Positions 25,165 to 33,417 of a stretch of DNA of 64,000 bases are shown in pieces (the first letter of the stretch is position 1; every line of letters begins with the position of its first letter). The notes under the pieces were generated by a model, which did no database searches, was not told where the DNA came from, and worked only from the letters and a program-made list of their open reading frames with translations. Both the position numbers and the translations under genes were made by a program. Where the stretch lies: contig NZ_LT605205.1 in the NCBI RefSeq assembly GCF_900095135.1, forward strand, positions 3,844,001 through 3,908,000, written 5' to 3'. This DNA comes from Proteiniphilum saccharofermentans. Its GTDB lineage: Bacteria > Bacteroidota > Bacteroidia > Bacteroidales > Dysgonomonadaceae.

Positions 25165-26755
25165 CAACTCGAAAGAAGAAAATCTGAACGAACAGAGTTC
25201 TCTTTTAGATGATATAAAAAAAACACCAAAAGACATTTCACGCAGGAATGTACTGAAAGCATTCGCAGGAATTCCGGTCGCAGGGTTGTTCGGTTTCGAA
25301 CTGCTCAAAAAGATTAACTATGACAAGGATAAAAGACAACGGATACTTCAAGAGCTGGGACTTGATAAAATGGAGTTTTCTATTCCGGATTATGGTAGAG
25401 AACAGAAACAGGATATAATCCGGGTAGGAATTATAGGATTTGGGCAACGTGCAGAGCAATTATCAGCGGGCTTGGGATTTATGCATCCGGAAGAAGTGAA
25501 GAAAAGAGAAAACAACAATACATTAAAAAGCTGGCTGGAACAGGAAAATCTTCATGTTGCCATTACCGGTATTTGTGATGTTTTCGATCTACATGCGGAA
25601 CGTGGCTTGACCATTGCAAATAATAATATCCTGTCGGGAGCGTCCCCATTTCCTGTCAAACGATACCACACATACCAGGAAATGCTTGCCGATAAGGATA
25701 TTGATGCAGTCATAATTGCTACTCCCGATCATCATCATGCCCGTATTGCGATCGACGCCACCAAAGCAGGTAAACATGTCTATTTGGAAAAGAGTATCGC
25801 ACACACAGAAGAGGAACTCAATGAATTATACCGTGCGGTAAAAGATAGCCATATTACTTTTCAGTTAGGACACCAAATCACGCAGAGTACTGTCTTTAAA
25901 CAAGCCAAAGAGATTATTGACAAAAACGTATTGGGTAAAATCACCCTTATAGAAACGACTACTAACCGTAATACAGCAGATGGGGCATGGATTAGACATC
26001 TGGATAGCAAAGGTAATCTCAAACCCGGAGATGAAAATAATATCGATTGGAAGCAATGGTTAGGCCATACACCCCATATTCCTTTTAGCATCGACCGGTT
26101 TTATAATTGGACTAAATGGTTTGCTTACGATACCGGAATGATTGGTCAATTATTCACTCATGAATTTGATGCGGTCAATCAATTACTCAGGATTGGCATA
26201 CCCAAGTCCGTGTCTTCTTCGGGAGGGATCTACTACTGGAAGGATAACCGTGAAATACCCGATAGCTTACATTGTATCTTCGAATATCCTGATAGAGACT
26301 TGACATTGATGTATAGTGGGAACCTTGCTTCCAGCAGGAATCGCGGAAGGGTCTTTATGGGACACGATGCATCAATGGAACTGGGGCAAAATATTAAGAT
26401 AACCGTTGACTGGAATTCAACGCAATACAAAAAAGGGATAGCATCCGGATTAATTGATACCAATTCACCAATATTATCGTTCAACCCTAATGCAGGAGAA
26501 ATCGATGCGGTCACATCGGCATCTGAGAAATACTATGCCGATCGCGGATTGACAAACACCGTTATAAGTGGTCAACAAATAGACGTAACACACTTGCATT
26601 TACGTGAATGGCTTAACTGCATCCGTGAAAACAAGACACCAAGCGCCAATATAGAAGTCGCTTACGAAGAAGGTGTCACATGTTTAATGGCACATCGTTC
26701 TTATCTTGAGAAACGACAAGTATTTTGGGATGACGAAAACAAAAGAATCATTTGA
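25148..26755 (+). CDS. Gfo/Idh/MocA-family oxidoreductase (3), Tat-like signal
   Basis: The start at MEKTNNNSK (25148) is preferred over 25127 because the latter overlaps doxX further. A long polar leader precedes ISRRNVLKAFAG, a twin-arginine motif around residue 37. The protein has the Rossmann motif VGIIGFGQRAEQL, DAVIIATPDHHHARIAIDA, and AGKHVYLEKSIAH with the dinucleotide-site Lys. GMIGQLFTHEFDAVNQLL lies in the active-site domain. At 535 residues it is longer than usual because of the leader and an insertion before the dinucleotide fold. It forms one transcript with DoxX and the NRAMP-fold gene (5-bp gap). The substrate is unknown. Confidence 0.7.
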   Translation: MEKTNNNSKEENLNEQSSLLDDIKKTPKDISRRNVLKAFAGIPVAGLFGFELLKKINYDKDKRQRILQELGLDKMEFSIPDYGREQKQDIIRVGIIGFGQRAEQLSAGLGFMHPEEVKKRENNNTLKSWLEQENLHVAITGICDVFDLHAERGLTIANNNILSGASPFPVKRYHTYQEMLADKDIDAVIIATPDHHHARIAIDATKAGKHVYLEKSIAHTEEELNELYRAVKDSHITFQLGHQITQSTVFKQAKEIIDKNVLGKITLIETTTNRNTADGAWIRHLDSKGNLKPGDENNIDWKQWLGHTPHIPFSIDRFYNWTKWFAYDTGMIGQLFTHEFDAVNQLLRIGIPKSVSSSGGIYYWKDNREIPDSLHCIFEYPDRDLTLMYSGNLASSRNRGRVFMGHDASMELGQNIKITVDWNSTQYKKGIASGLIDTNSPILSFNPNAGEIDAVTSASEKYYADRGLTNTVISGQQIDVTHLHLREWLNCIRENKTPSANIEVAYEEGVTCLMAHRSYLEKRQVFWDDENKRII

Positions 26756-26760
26756 AAAAT

Positions 26761-27969
26761 ATGAAACGATTCAATTGGATACACACTATCGGTCCCGGCT
26801 TGATTGTCGGCGCACTGGTATTCGGCCCGAGCAAACTGACCATCACCTCGAAAATAGGGGCAAACTTCGGGTACGATTTACTATGGATCATTCTTATCGC
26901 CATCTTTTTTATGGCTGTATATACTATTATTGCCGAACGCATAGGTTTGGCCACCGATAAGTCCCTACTCACAGTAATAGGTGAAAAGTGGGGAAGAAAG
27001 TTTGCGGCAGTAGTGGGTATCGGTATTTTTTTAGTGTGTACCTCATTTCAAACCGGCAACTCGGTGGGGGTAGGCATAGCCATCGGGGAATTGACCAATA
27101 CAAATAACAACATCTGGATAATATTCTTCAATTGTGTCGGCATAGCGTTGCTCTTCTTCCGGAACTTTTATAAAGTGTTGGAAAAGGTGATGATATTCCT
27201 GATAGGCTTGATGTTGCTGGCATTCCTTATCACCCTGTTGGAGGTAAGCCCCAATATTGGTAAAATCATTTCCGGTTTTATCATCCCGAAAGTCCCGACC
27301 GGATCCATGGGGCTGATCATCGCTTTCATGGCTTCCTGCTTTTCTATTGTCGGAGCCTTTTATACATCCTACCTGGTACAGGAAAGAAAGAAAATAAATA
27401 CAAAATCAGACGAAAAAGTATCTAAAAACAGTAGCCTGACCGGAATAATTGTCCTGGGAGTGTTGAGCGCAATCCTGATGATTTGTGCGGCTGCGATTCT
27501 CCAACCTTTAGGGATCGAGGTGAAAACAGCGACAGACATGTCCCTGGCACTGCGGCCCGCTTTCGGGGAAGCCGCTTCTGCCGTATTTTTAATCGGGCTG
27601 TTTGCCGCAGGATTCTCCTCGATAGTCGGAAATGCCACTATTGGAGGAACTTTAATGAGTGACGCATTAGGATTTGGGAGCAGCTTCGATTCTCATAAAA
27701 CCAGATTGCTGATAGCTCTTGTGATGGCTTTTGGTGCTATTATTGCGCTTCTCTTTGGGAGTGCGCCATTGGAACTGATCGTTTTTGCACAGAGTATTAC
27801 CATTTTTATAGTCCCTGTGATCGGAATTGCCATGTTCTTAATCGCAAATGATAAAAAAGTCATGAAAGAAAATAAAATAAGACCTTTCCTGAAAATACCG
27901 GGATTCATCGGACTGTGCATTGTAATAGTACTGGCCCTGTTTAACTTTATAGATATATTTTTAAAATAA
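26761..27969 (+). CDS. NRAMP-fold membrane transporter lacking the canonical metal-binding motifs
   Basis: The start MKRFNW at 26761 is chosen; a TTG three codons upstream is unlikely. About 11 hydrophobic segments. The N-terminal GPGLIVGALVFGPSKLTI aligns with helix 1 of NRAMP metal transporters, but the metal motif DPGN is replaced by GPSK. In helix 6 the position of the usual MPH reads SIV within FSIVGAFYTSYLVQ. It may therefore carry a substrate other than Mn or Fe, perhaps an organic acid or sugar derivative produced by its operon partners. That is inference from motif loss and context. It lies between an oxidoreductase and an SDR gene. Confidence 0.65.
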   Translation: MKRFNWIHTIGPGLIVGALVFGPSKLTITSKIGANFGYDLLWIILIAIFFMAVYTIIAERIGLATDKSLLTVIGEKWGRKFAAVVGIGIFLVCTSFQTGNSVGVGIAIGELTNTNNNIWIIFFNCVGIALLFFRNFYKVLEKVMIFLIGLMLLAFLITLLEVSPNIGKIISGFIIPKVPTGSMGLIIAFMASCFSIVGAFYTSYLVQERKKINTKSDEKVSKNSSLTGIIVLGVLSAILMICAAAILQPLGIEVKTATDMSLALRPAFGEAASAVFLIGLFAAGFSSIVGNATIGGTLMSDALGFGSSFDSHKTRLLIALVMAFGAIIALLFGSAPLELIVFAQSITIFIVPVIGIAMFLIANDKKVMKENKIRPFLKIPGFIGLCIVIVLALFNFIDIFLK

Positions 27970-27978
27970 GATAATCGT

Positions 27979-29001
27979 ATGAAAACATTTGATAAGAATA
28001 CCGTATTACAAGAATATTTGAAGCCCTCGCCTCAATTATTGAATGACATCGTTAAGATAGAGGGTGATATCCTTATTCTGGGCGCAGGTGGTAAAATGGG
28101 GCCTGCCATGGCCAAACTGGCCAAGGATGCCATCAACGAAACGAAAATCCGGAAACGGGTCATCGCCGCATCAAGGTTTTCCGATCCTGACGTATGGAAC
28201 GATCTGAACAACCACGGCATTACAACCATCAAGGCGGACCTGCTGAATGAAGATGATCTAAAAAAGCTACCTGGAACTCCCAACGTGATATATCTGGCGG
28301 GGCATAAATTTGGCACTACAGGGAATGAATCCTATACCTGGGCAATGAACACATTCTTGCCGGGGATGGTGGCTAAGAGATTCAAGCAATCCAATATCGT
28401 GGCATTCTCTTCGGGGAATGTCTATCCTTTATCACCTGTTACATCAGGAGGAATGCCAGAGGAGATGCCGGCTTCTCCCATAGGAGAGTATGCCCAATCC
28501 TGTCTGGGAAGGGAAAGAATTTTCCAATATTTTTCCCAAAAGAATGATACTCCTATCCTGATATACAGATTAAATTATGCCAATGATGTATCCTATGGTG
28601 TATTGCTGGAGATCGCCAAGTCAGTCTACGGGGATAGGGAAATCGATTTGGCGATGGGGAATGTCAACGTAATCTGGCAGGGGGATGCCAATGAAATTGC
28701 TATCAGGTCACTTCTCCATTGTGCCGTGCCGGCCAAGATTTTGAACGTTACAGGTCCCGAAACAATATCGGTAAGATGGATTGCCCAGGAATTCGGAAAA
28801 ACTTTCAATAAAACAGCGAAATTTACCGGCATCGAAGAATCGAATGCTTTGTTAAGTAATGCCGCCGAGTGCTTCAACCTTTTCGGATATCCCAATATCA
28901 GTTTGAAACAAATGATCGAGCTGGTCAGCCATTGGGTTATCGAAGGAGGAGAGATAAAAGAAAAACCCACCCATTTTCAAGAAAGGGAAGGAAAATTTTA
29001 A
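27979..29001 (+). CDS. NAD-dependent epimerase/dehydratase (extended SDR family)
   Basis: The product has 340 residues. The Rossmann motif is ILGAGGKMGPAMAKLA at about residue 30. VIYLAGHKFGTTGNE, AFSSGNVYPLSP (the Ser/Thr position) and IGEYAQSCLGRERIF follow. The last is the usual YxxxK site, but the Lys is replaced by Cys (YAQSC), so classical SDR proton relay would be altered. It lies 9 bp after the NRAMP-fold gene and 12 bp before a DapA-family gene, in one operon. It probably acts on a sugar or sugar-acid intermediate; the reaction is not predictable. Confidence 0.6.
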   Translation: MKTFDKNTVLQEYLKPSPQLLNDIVKIEGDILILGAGGKMGPAMAKLAKDAINETKIRKRVIAASRFSDPDVWNDLNNHGITTIKADLLNEDDLKKLPGTPNVIYLAGHKFGTTGNESYTWAMNTFLPGMVAKRFKQSNIVAFSSGNVYPLSPVTSGGMPEEMPASPIGEYAQSCLGRERIFQYFSQKNDTPILIYRLNYANDVSYGVLLEIAKSVYGDREIDLAMGNVNVIWQGDANEIAIRSLLHCAVPAKILNVTGPETISVRWIAQEFGKTFNKTAKFTGIEESNALLSNAAECFNLFGYPNISLKQMIELVSHWVIEGGEIKEKPTHFQEREGKF

Positions 29002-29013
29002 ACTGACAACCAG

Positions 29014-30075
29014 ATGAATGCTACAATAAATCCAGAAGTTTTAAAACGATTAAGAGGAGGCGGATTCATACCTGCGCATCCACTCGCCCTGCACGAAGAT
29101 TTAACTATTGATGAAGAGACGCAACGAAGGTTGACTCGCTATTATATCTCTTGCGGTGTCGACGGGATAGCTATTGGCGTCCATACTACCCAGTTCGAGA
29201 TCCGAGACCCGGAATATAATTATTATGAGAAAGTACTGGAAATTGCCGCTGACGAAATCAAAAAAGTAAATCCGGATACCTCATTTATAAAAGTGGCCGG
29301 TATCTGTGGGCCGACTCCACAGGCGGTAAAGGAGGCCCGTATTGCAAAAAGCCTCGGCTACGATCTGGGGTTACTTAGCATGGGGGGATTAAGTTCCCTT
29401 TCGGAAAAAGAGCTTATCGGGCGTGCCAAAGCTGTCGCACAAGTGATCCCGGTATTCGGGTTTTACCTGCAACCCTCTGTGGGAGGGAGGATATTCAGCT
29501 ATTCGTTTTGGAAGGAATTCTGCGATATAGATAATGTCTACGCAATCAAGACTGCCCCTTTCAACAGGTATCATACTTTGGAGGTAGTACGGGCAATCTG
29601 TAATTCCAGAAGAGACAAGGAGATTTCCCTTTACACCGGCAATGATGACAATATCGTGCTGGATTTGATCACTCCCTATAGGATCCATACAGGAGACCGG
29701 CTGGTTGAAAAAAAGTTCGTGGGCGGGTTACTGGGACATTACGCCGTCTGGACAAAAAAATCGATCGGACTATTTCGCCATATAAGGGACGGGTTACAAA
29801 GTGACACCCTGAATTATGAGGAGATACTGAAAGTAGCCGTTGAAGTTACCGATATGAATGCCGCCATTTTTGATGTGCCCAATAATTTCAAGGGTTCCAT
29901 TGCAGGAATTCATGAAGTACTGAGAAGGCAGGGATTATTGAAAGGAATATGGTGCTTGAGCCCCAAAGAGAAATTATCGGAAGGACAAGCAGACGAGATC
30001 GGGAGGGTTATCTCCCAATATGAAAAATGGACGGACGACGAGTATGTGAAGGAATTTATTGCCAACGACAGATGA
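29014..30075 (+). CDS. DapA/NanA-family aldolase or dehydratase
   Basis: The product has 353 residues, longer than the usual 290-310 owing to a C-terminal extension. The TIM-barrel family is recognised by GGFIPAHPLALHEDL, CGVDGIAIG, the Tyr motif FGFYLQPSVGG (Tyr151) and the Schiff-base Lys in VYAIKTAPFNRY (Lys179). Members cleave or dehydrate 2-keto acids such as N-acetylneuraminate, 2-keto-3-deoxygluconate or dihydrodipicolinate precursors. Oxidoreductase and SDR genes before it and an M20 deacylase after it (4-bp ATGA overlap) suggest breakdown of an acylated sugar acid. Confidence 0.7.
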   Translation: MNATINPEVLKRLRGGGFIPAHPLALHEDLTIDEETQRRLTRYYISCGVDGIAIGVHTTQFEIRDPEYNYYEKVLEIAADEIKKVNPDTSFIKVAGICGPTPQAVKEARIAKSLGYDLGLLSMGGLSSLSEKELIGRAKAVAQVIPVFGFYLQPSVGGRIFSYSFWKEFCDIDNVYAIKTAPFNRYHTLEVVRAICNSRRDKEISLYTGNDDNIVLDLITPYRIHTGDRLVEKKFVGGLLGHYAVWTKKSIGLFRHIRDGLQSDTLNYEEILKVAVEVTDMNAAIFDVPNNFKGSIAGIHEVLRRQGLLKGIWCLSPKEKLSEGQADEIGRVISQYEKWTDDEYVKEFIANDR

Positions 30076-31256
30076 CACTAAAAGATGAAATAAAAGCAAT
30101 CGCTTCCGGGATCAGGGAGGACATCCTTGCCAAAAGAAGATATCTGCATCAACATCCGGAACTTTCTTTCAAGGAATTTAATACATCAGCATTTATAAAA
30201 AAATCGCTTGATGAATGGGGAATCCCCTGGATACCAGTTGCCGACACAGGAATAATAGCCACACTGGGGGGTAATCATAAAACGGCCAATACGATAGCCC
30301 TCCGTGCCGATATGGATGCCCTCCCCATCCACGAAAATACGGGCCTCGCTTTCAAGTCGGTCAACCCGGGAGTGATGCACGCCTGCGGACATGATCTACA
30401 TATTGCTTCTTTATTGGGTGCGGCACACATACTCAAAAGACTGGGGAAGGAAATCAATGGGACTGTGAAACTTATTTTCCAACCGGCGGAGGAGATATTA
30501 CCGGGGGGAGCCATTAAAATTTTACAGGAAGGGGTTCTACAGAATCCCAAAGTCAATGCTATTCTCGGACAACATACAATGCCTTCCATAGAAAGCGGGA
30601 AAGTAGGAATTCGAAAAGGCATGTTCATGGCCTCCATGGATGAGATCAGGATAAAAGTGAAAGGAAAAGGAGGCCATGGCGCCGAACCTCATAACAATAA
30701 TGACCCGGTTGTCGCCGCAGCAACAATGATTGTCACGTTACAGCAGATTGTCAGCAGGTATAATAACCCGAAAACTCCAACGGTCTTATCGTTTGGGAAA
30801 ATAGAGGCGAACGGTTCAACCAACATAATACCCGATACCGTTTACATAGAAGGAACTTTTCGCACTATGGATGAGCACTGGCGTGACGAAGCGCATGAAA
30901 AAATTACAAGGGCTACAAAATCCATTGCCCATGGATTAGGCTGTGAATGCGATATCGACATCCAAAAGGGTTATCCATCCCTTTATAACTGTGAGGTACT
31001 CACAGATAAAATCCATTCCTATATGAGGGAATACATGGGTGATGAGAGTATAATTGAAACTGACATCTGGATGGCTTCAGAAGATTTTGCCTATTATGCC
31101 CAGAATTTCAGTTCCTGTTTCTATCTTCTGGGAACAGGTTACCCCAACAGGATAAATTCATCATTACACACCCCTGCCATGGAAATCAATGAAGAGTGCA
31201 TCGAAACAGGTATGGGGCTGATGAGCTATTTAGCTGTGAAAAAACTAGAAGATTAA
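30072..31256 (+). CDS. M20-family amidohydrolase/deacylase
   Basis: The start at MTLKDEIKAI (30072) overlaps the DapA-family stop by 4 bp; the longer frame from 30027 is only overlap. The 394-residue protein has the M20D pattern: RRYLHQHPELSFKE, RADMDALPIHE, MHACGHDLHIASLLGAA (Cys/His metal site), IFQPAEEILPGGA with the catalytic Glu, and HGAEPHNNNDPVVAA. A late metal-site His lies around SSLHTPAMEINEE. Family members remove acyl groups from amino acids or related amines. It ends the six-gene operon, and gene debris follows. Confidence 0.75.
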   Translation: MTLKDEIKAIASGIREDILAKRRYLHQHPELSFKEFNTSAFIKKSLDEWGIPWIPVADTGIIATLGGNHKTANTIALRADMDALPIHENTGLAFKSVNPGVMHACGHDLHIASLLGAAHILKRLGKEINGTVKLIFQPAEEILPGGAIKILQEGVLQNPKVNAILGQHTMPSIESGKVGIRKGMFMASMDEIRIKVKGKGGHGAEPHNNNDPVVAAATMIVTLQQIVSRYNNPKTPTVLSFGKIEANGSTNIIPDTVYIEGTFRTMDEHWRDEAHEKITRATKSIAHGLGCECDIDIQKGYPSLYNCEVLTDKIHSYMREYMGDESIIETDIWMASEDFAYYAQNFSSCFYLLGTGYPNRINSSLHTPAMEINEECIETGMGLMSYLAVKKLED

Positions 31257-31262
31257 CCTGTG

Positions 31263-31375
31263 GTATTCACACCCGAAACAATGGTGACTGCCTTCGACGT
31301 GAAACATGGGAAACCCCATCCCGAACCTTATCTGATGGGGCTGCGGAAAGGCGACAATCTGAAATCCAACAAATA
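31263..31375 (+). pseudogene. Fragment of a HAD phosphatase gene duplicated from the gene at 32619
   Basis: About 113 bases are nearly the same as 33054-33166 inside the intact HAD gene. Both read VFTP.TMVTAFDV.HGKP.PEP and then LMGL. The copy has diverged a little (GKPHPEP against GKPDPEP) and is cut at both ends. It lies 6 bases after the M20 stop, so it is a remnant of a rearrangement or partial duplication. Confidence 0.7.
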
Positions 31376-31509
31376 ATTTCAGAACTTCTGATCCTGTTAT
31401 TGAAGATCAATAATTTTCAAAGTCGTTATTGAAAACAAAAAGGTCGTACATTTGAAAAAAATTACGTATCATACAATTCCAATTACCCTTATTCCCGGTT
31501 GACATAAAA

Positions 31510-31737
31510 ATGGTGAACGAGATAGTCGGTTTCCGGGAGCAGGACGGTTTCGTCTATTACCTTCATTGCGGCAACCCGATCTATTGCCACAAGAAAGAAG
31601 ACAAGAACAGTTACCGCCATACGATGGCTAGCCTGGTTATAAACCACCTTTGCACGGTTGGGGAGTTAAGCCACGCATTGGGAGTGCGAAAATTACGACA
31701 ATGCCACCTTGGAGATAACCCTACACCCGTTGGCTAA
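31510..31737 (+). pseudogene. Short open frame, possible remnant of a helix-turn-helix transposase-like gene
   Basis: The frame encodes 75 residues. The segment NSYRHTMASLVINHLCTVGEL followed by ALGV looks like a winged-helix DNA-binding start as seen in some Bacteroidota transposase-related proteins. The end (from about codon 60) is out of frame with that. It has no partner gene and is surrounded by debris. I cannot name the family. Confidence 0.3.
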
Positions 31738-31846
31738 CAACAGGAGCAACGAGGCGGGCAGGAAAATAATTGAGACTTTGAAATTGACGCACGCAAAATA
31801 CCCGGGTACGGATCTGCTGCTTTTATATAAAATTTCGACAATATAA
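31694..31846 (+). pseudogene. C-terminal fragment of an unrecognised protein
   Basis: A second frame overlapping the previous remnant reads YDNATLEITLHPLANN, SNEAGRKIIETLKL and YPGTDLLLLYKIS, then stops. It has the composition of a genuine protein C-terminus but no start. It does not resemble its neighbours. It adds to the evidence that 31.3-32.0 kb is a graveyard of broken genes. Confidence 0.3.
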
Positions 31847-32003
31847 GCTATTAAGGATCAGGCATCTGAGTTTATAAGACAAAAAACCACTTCCGAGAAA
31901 ATTTTTAGTATGCTGAGCAAACCGTGGCAAAATGAAGATATGCTCAATCATGAACATGGAGTCAAAATATTTATTTTCGGAATCCCCGCTATTTTATCCT
32001 CAA

Positions 32004-32035
32004 TTTGGCTATCAAAAGAAAATCGTGTATATTTG
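32004..32035 (+). promoter_or_regulatory. Promoter of the toxin-antitoxin remnant
   Basis: TTTG (32004-32007), a 20-bp spacer and TATATTTG (32028-32035) match the Bacteroidota -33/-7 consensus TTTG-N19-21-TAnnTTTG. Transcription would begin near 32042, which supports the antitoxin start at 32078 rather than an upstream start at 31910. Confidence 0.6.
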
Positions 32036-32077
32036 GAAAATAAAAGATGCGCCTCGTACAATAAAAAATCAAGCACA

Positions 32078-32335
32078 ATGTCAACCGCTGAATTAAAACT
32101 ACAAATATTCCGACAGATAGATTCTCTTGATCAAAAGAGTCTGGAGAAATTACATCATATTGTGGATAGACTTATTGATCCTCCTTCCAATTCTAACGAC
32201 TGGGATGAATTAACGGAACAGCAACAGCAAGGCATTTTGGATGCAGTAGAAGAAGCCGAAGCCGGTTATCTAGTTTCTCACGAAGAAGTAATGAAGAAAG
32301 CACGAACAAAAATTAACAATGCGATACTCCATTGA
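32078..32335 (+). CDS. Antitoxin-like protein of a type II toxin-antitoxin pair
   Basis: The product has 85 residues starting MSTAELKLQIFRQIDSL. A short helical N-terminus is followed by the WDELTEQQQQGILDAVEEAE pattern and SHEEVMKKAR. This layout is common in small Bacteroidota antitoxins that precede RelE/ParE toxins. The start is fixed by the promoter ending at 32035. The gene overlaps the next frame, a ParE/RelE toxin relic, by 17 bp, as in intact operons. The antitoxin itself looks undamaged. Confidence 0.6.
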   Translation: MSTAELKLQIFRQIDSLDQKSLEKLHHIVDRLIDPPSNSNDWDELTEQQQQGILDAVEEAEAGYLVSHEEVMKKARTKINNAILH

Positions 32336-32614
32336 CTGGACAAGATCAGCCGAAACCGATTATTTGCAAATTATCGATTACCTCCTGTAAAACTGGCCTA
32401 TATCGGTTGTAGAAAATTTTATTGAGATTACTGAAAATAGAATTCAACAAATTCAAAGATTCCCTCTTCCGTCCGCAATAATTCACGAAAGGAAAAAATA
32501 CGAAAATACGTATTAACCAAACAGAATTCTCTGTATTACAGAGTAACAAAAAACAAAATCCATATATTACGAATTTTTGACGTCCGTCAAGATTCTTCAA
32601 AACTACAGTTCTAA
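32319..32614 (+). pseudogene. ParE/RelE-family toxin gene, inactivated
   Basis: The frame opens MRYSIDWTRSAETDYLQIIDYLL and meets a TAA at 32388-32390. Beyond it the same frame continues NWPISVVENFIEI and HERKKY. A frameshift in the A-rich run near 32500 then leads to RKYVLTKQNSLYYRV and HILRIFDVRQDSSKLQF. That is the typical ParE/RelE core and C-terminus (tLYYRi ... i.il.ifd.Rqdp.k). Two lesions make it a clear pseudogene. The intact HAD gene begins 5 bp after its end. Confidence 0.75.
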
Positions 32615-32618
32615 AAAA

Positions 32619-33362
32619 ATGATCGAAATTCTTACACAATATCTCCAAAAAAATCATTTTTCTCATTTTGACCTCAAAGCAGTCATTTTCGACATGGATG
32701 GTGTATTATATAACTCCATGCCTGCACACGCAGAATCATGGCAACAAACGATGGAGGAATTTGGATATACCTCAACGGAACCATTGGAATTTTATTATCA
32801 CGAAGGAAGAGTAGGTTCCTCTACCATCAATATTATCACTGAACGGGAATTCGGACGTAAAGCTACCAAAGAAGAAATAATAAAGATTTACGCAAGAAAA
32901 TCAGTACTTTTCGCTCAATATAATCATAGTGAAATTATCCCTGATATAAAAGAAATTATTAAGTTTGTACAGGCGAACGGGCTAAAACCCGTGCTGGTCA
33001 CCGGATCAGGTCAACCCTCACTGCTGGACCGGCTCGATACACACTTCCCGGGAGTATTCACGCCCCAAACCATGGTGACTGCTTTCGATGTGGAACATGG
33101 GAAACCCGACCCTGAACCCTATCTGATGGGGCTGCAGAAAGGTGGCGATCTGAAACCCAACCAGGCTATTGCGATAGAAAATGCACCGCTGGGCATCGAA
33201 TCGGCTGTCGGAGCTGGCATCTTTACCATCGCCGTGAATACGGGTCCCCTCCCCGACTCCGTACTGACCGACGCAGGTGCTTCGGTAGTTTTCGACTCAA
33301 TGGAAACATTACTTGAGAAAATACAGGAAATACTGCGGCTGACACATGCAATCAGTGTTTAA
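32619..33362 (+). CDS. HAD-family phosphatase/phosphomutase (beta-phosphoglucomutase-like)
   Basis: The start MIEILTQYL at 32619 is preferred because the longer frame from 32577 lies in the toxin relic. The 247-residue protein carries HAD motif I AVIFDMDGVLYNS and a helical cap with HEGRVGSSTIN. Motif II is PVLVTGSGQ, then the Lys region HGKPDPEPY, and the final motif is AIENAPLGIESAVGAG. It acts on small phosphorylated sugars in the cytoplasm. The substrate is unknown. A piece of it is duplicated at 31263-31375. Confidence 0.75.
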   Translation: MIEILTQYLQKNHFSHFDLKAVIFDMDGVLYNSMPAHAESWQQTMEEFGYTSTEPLEFYYHEGRVGSSTINIITEREFGRKATKEEIIKIYARKSVLFAQYNHSEIIPDIKEIIKFVQANGLKPVLVTGSGQPSLLDRLDTHFPGVFTPQTMVTAFDVEHGKPDPEPYLMGLQKGGDLKPNQAIAIENAPLGIESAVGAGIFTIAVNTGPLPDSVLTDAGASVVFDSMETLLEKIQEILRLTHAISV

Positions 33363-33417
33363 ACCAATTCCTTTCGCACTGGCAGATAAATAACATTCAA
33401 ATTAAAAATCACAACCA

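Noticed and set aside
31910-32077. Upstream extension of the antitoxin frame
   Set aside because: A good promoter lies inside it (32004-32035), so these codons are upstream of the transcription start, and the residues look like decayed DNA.
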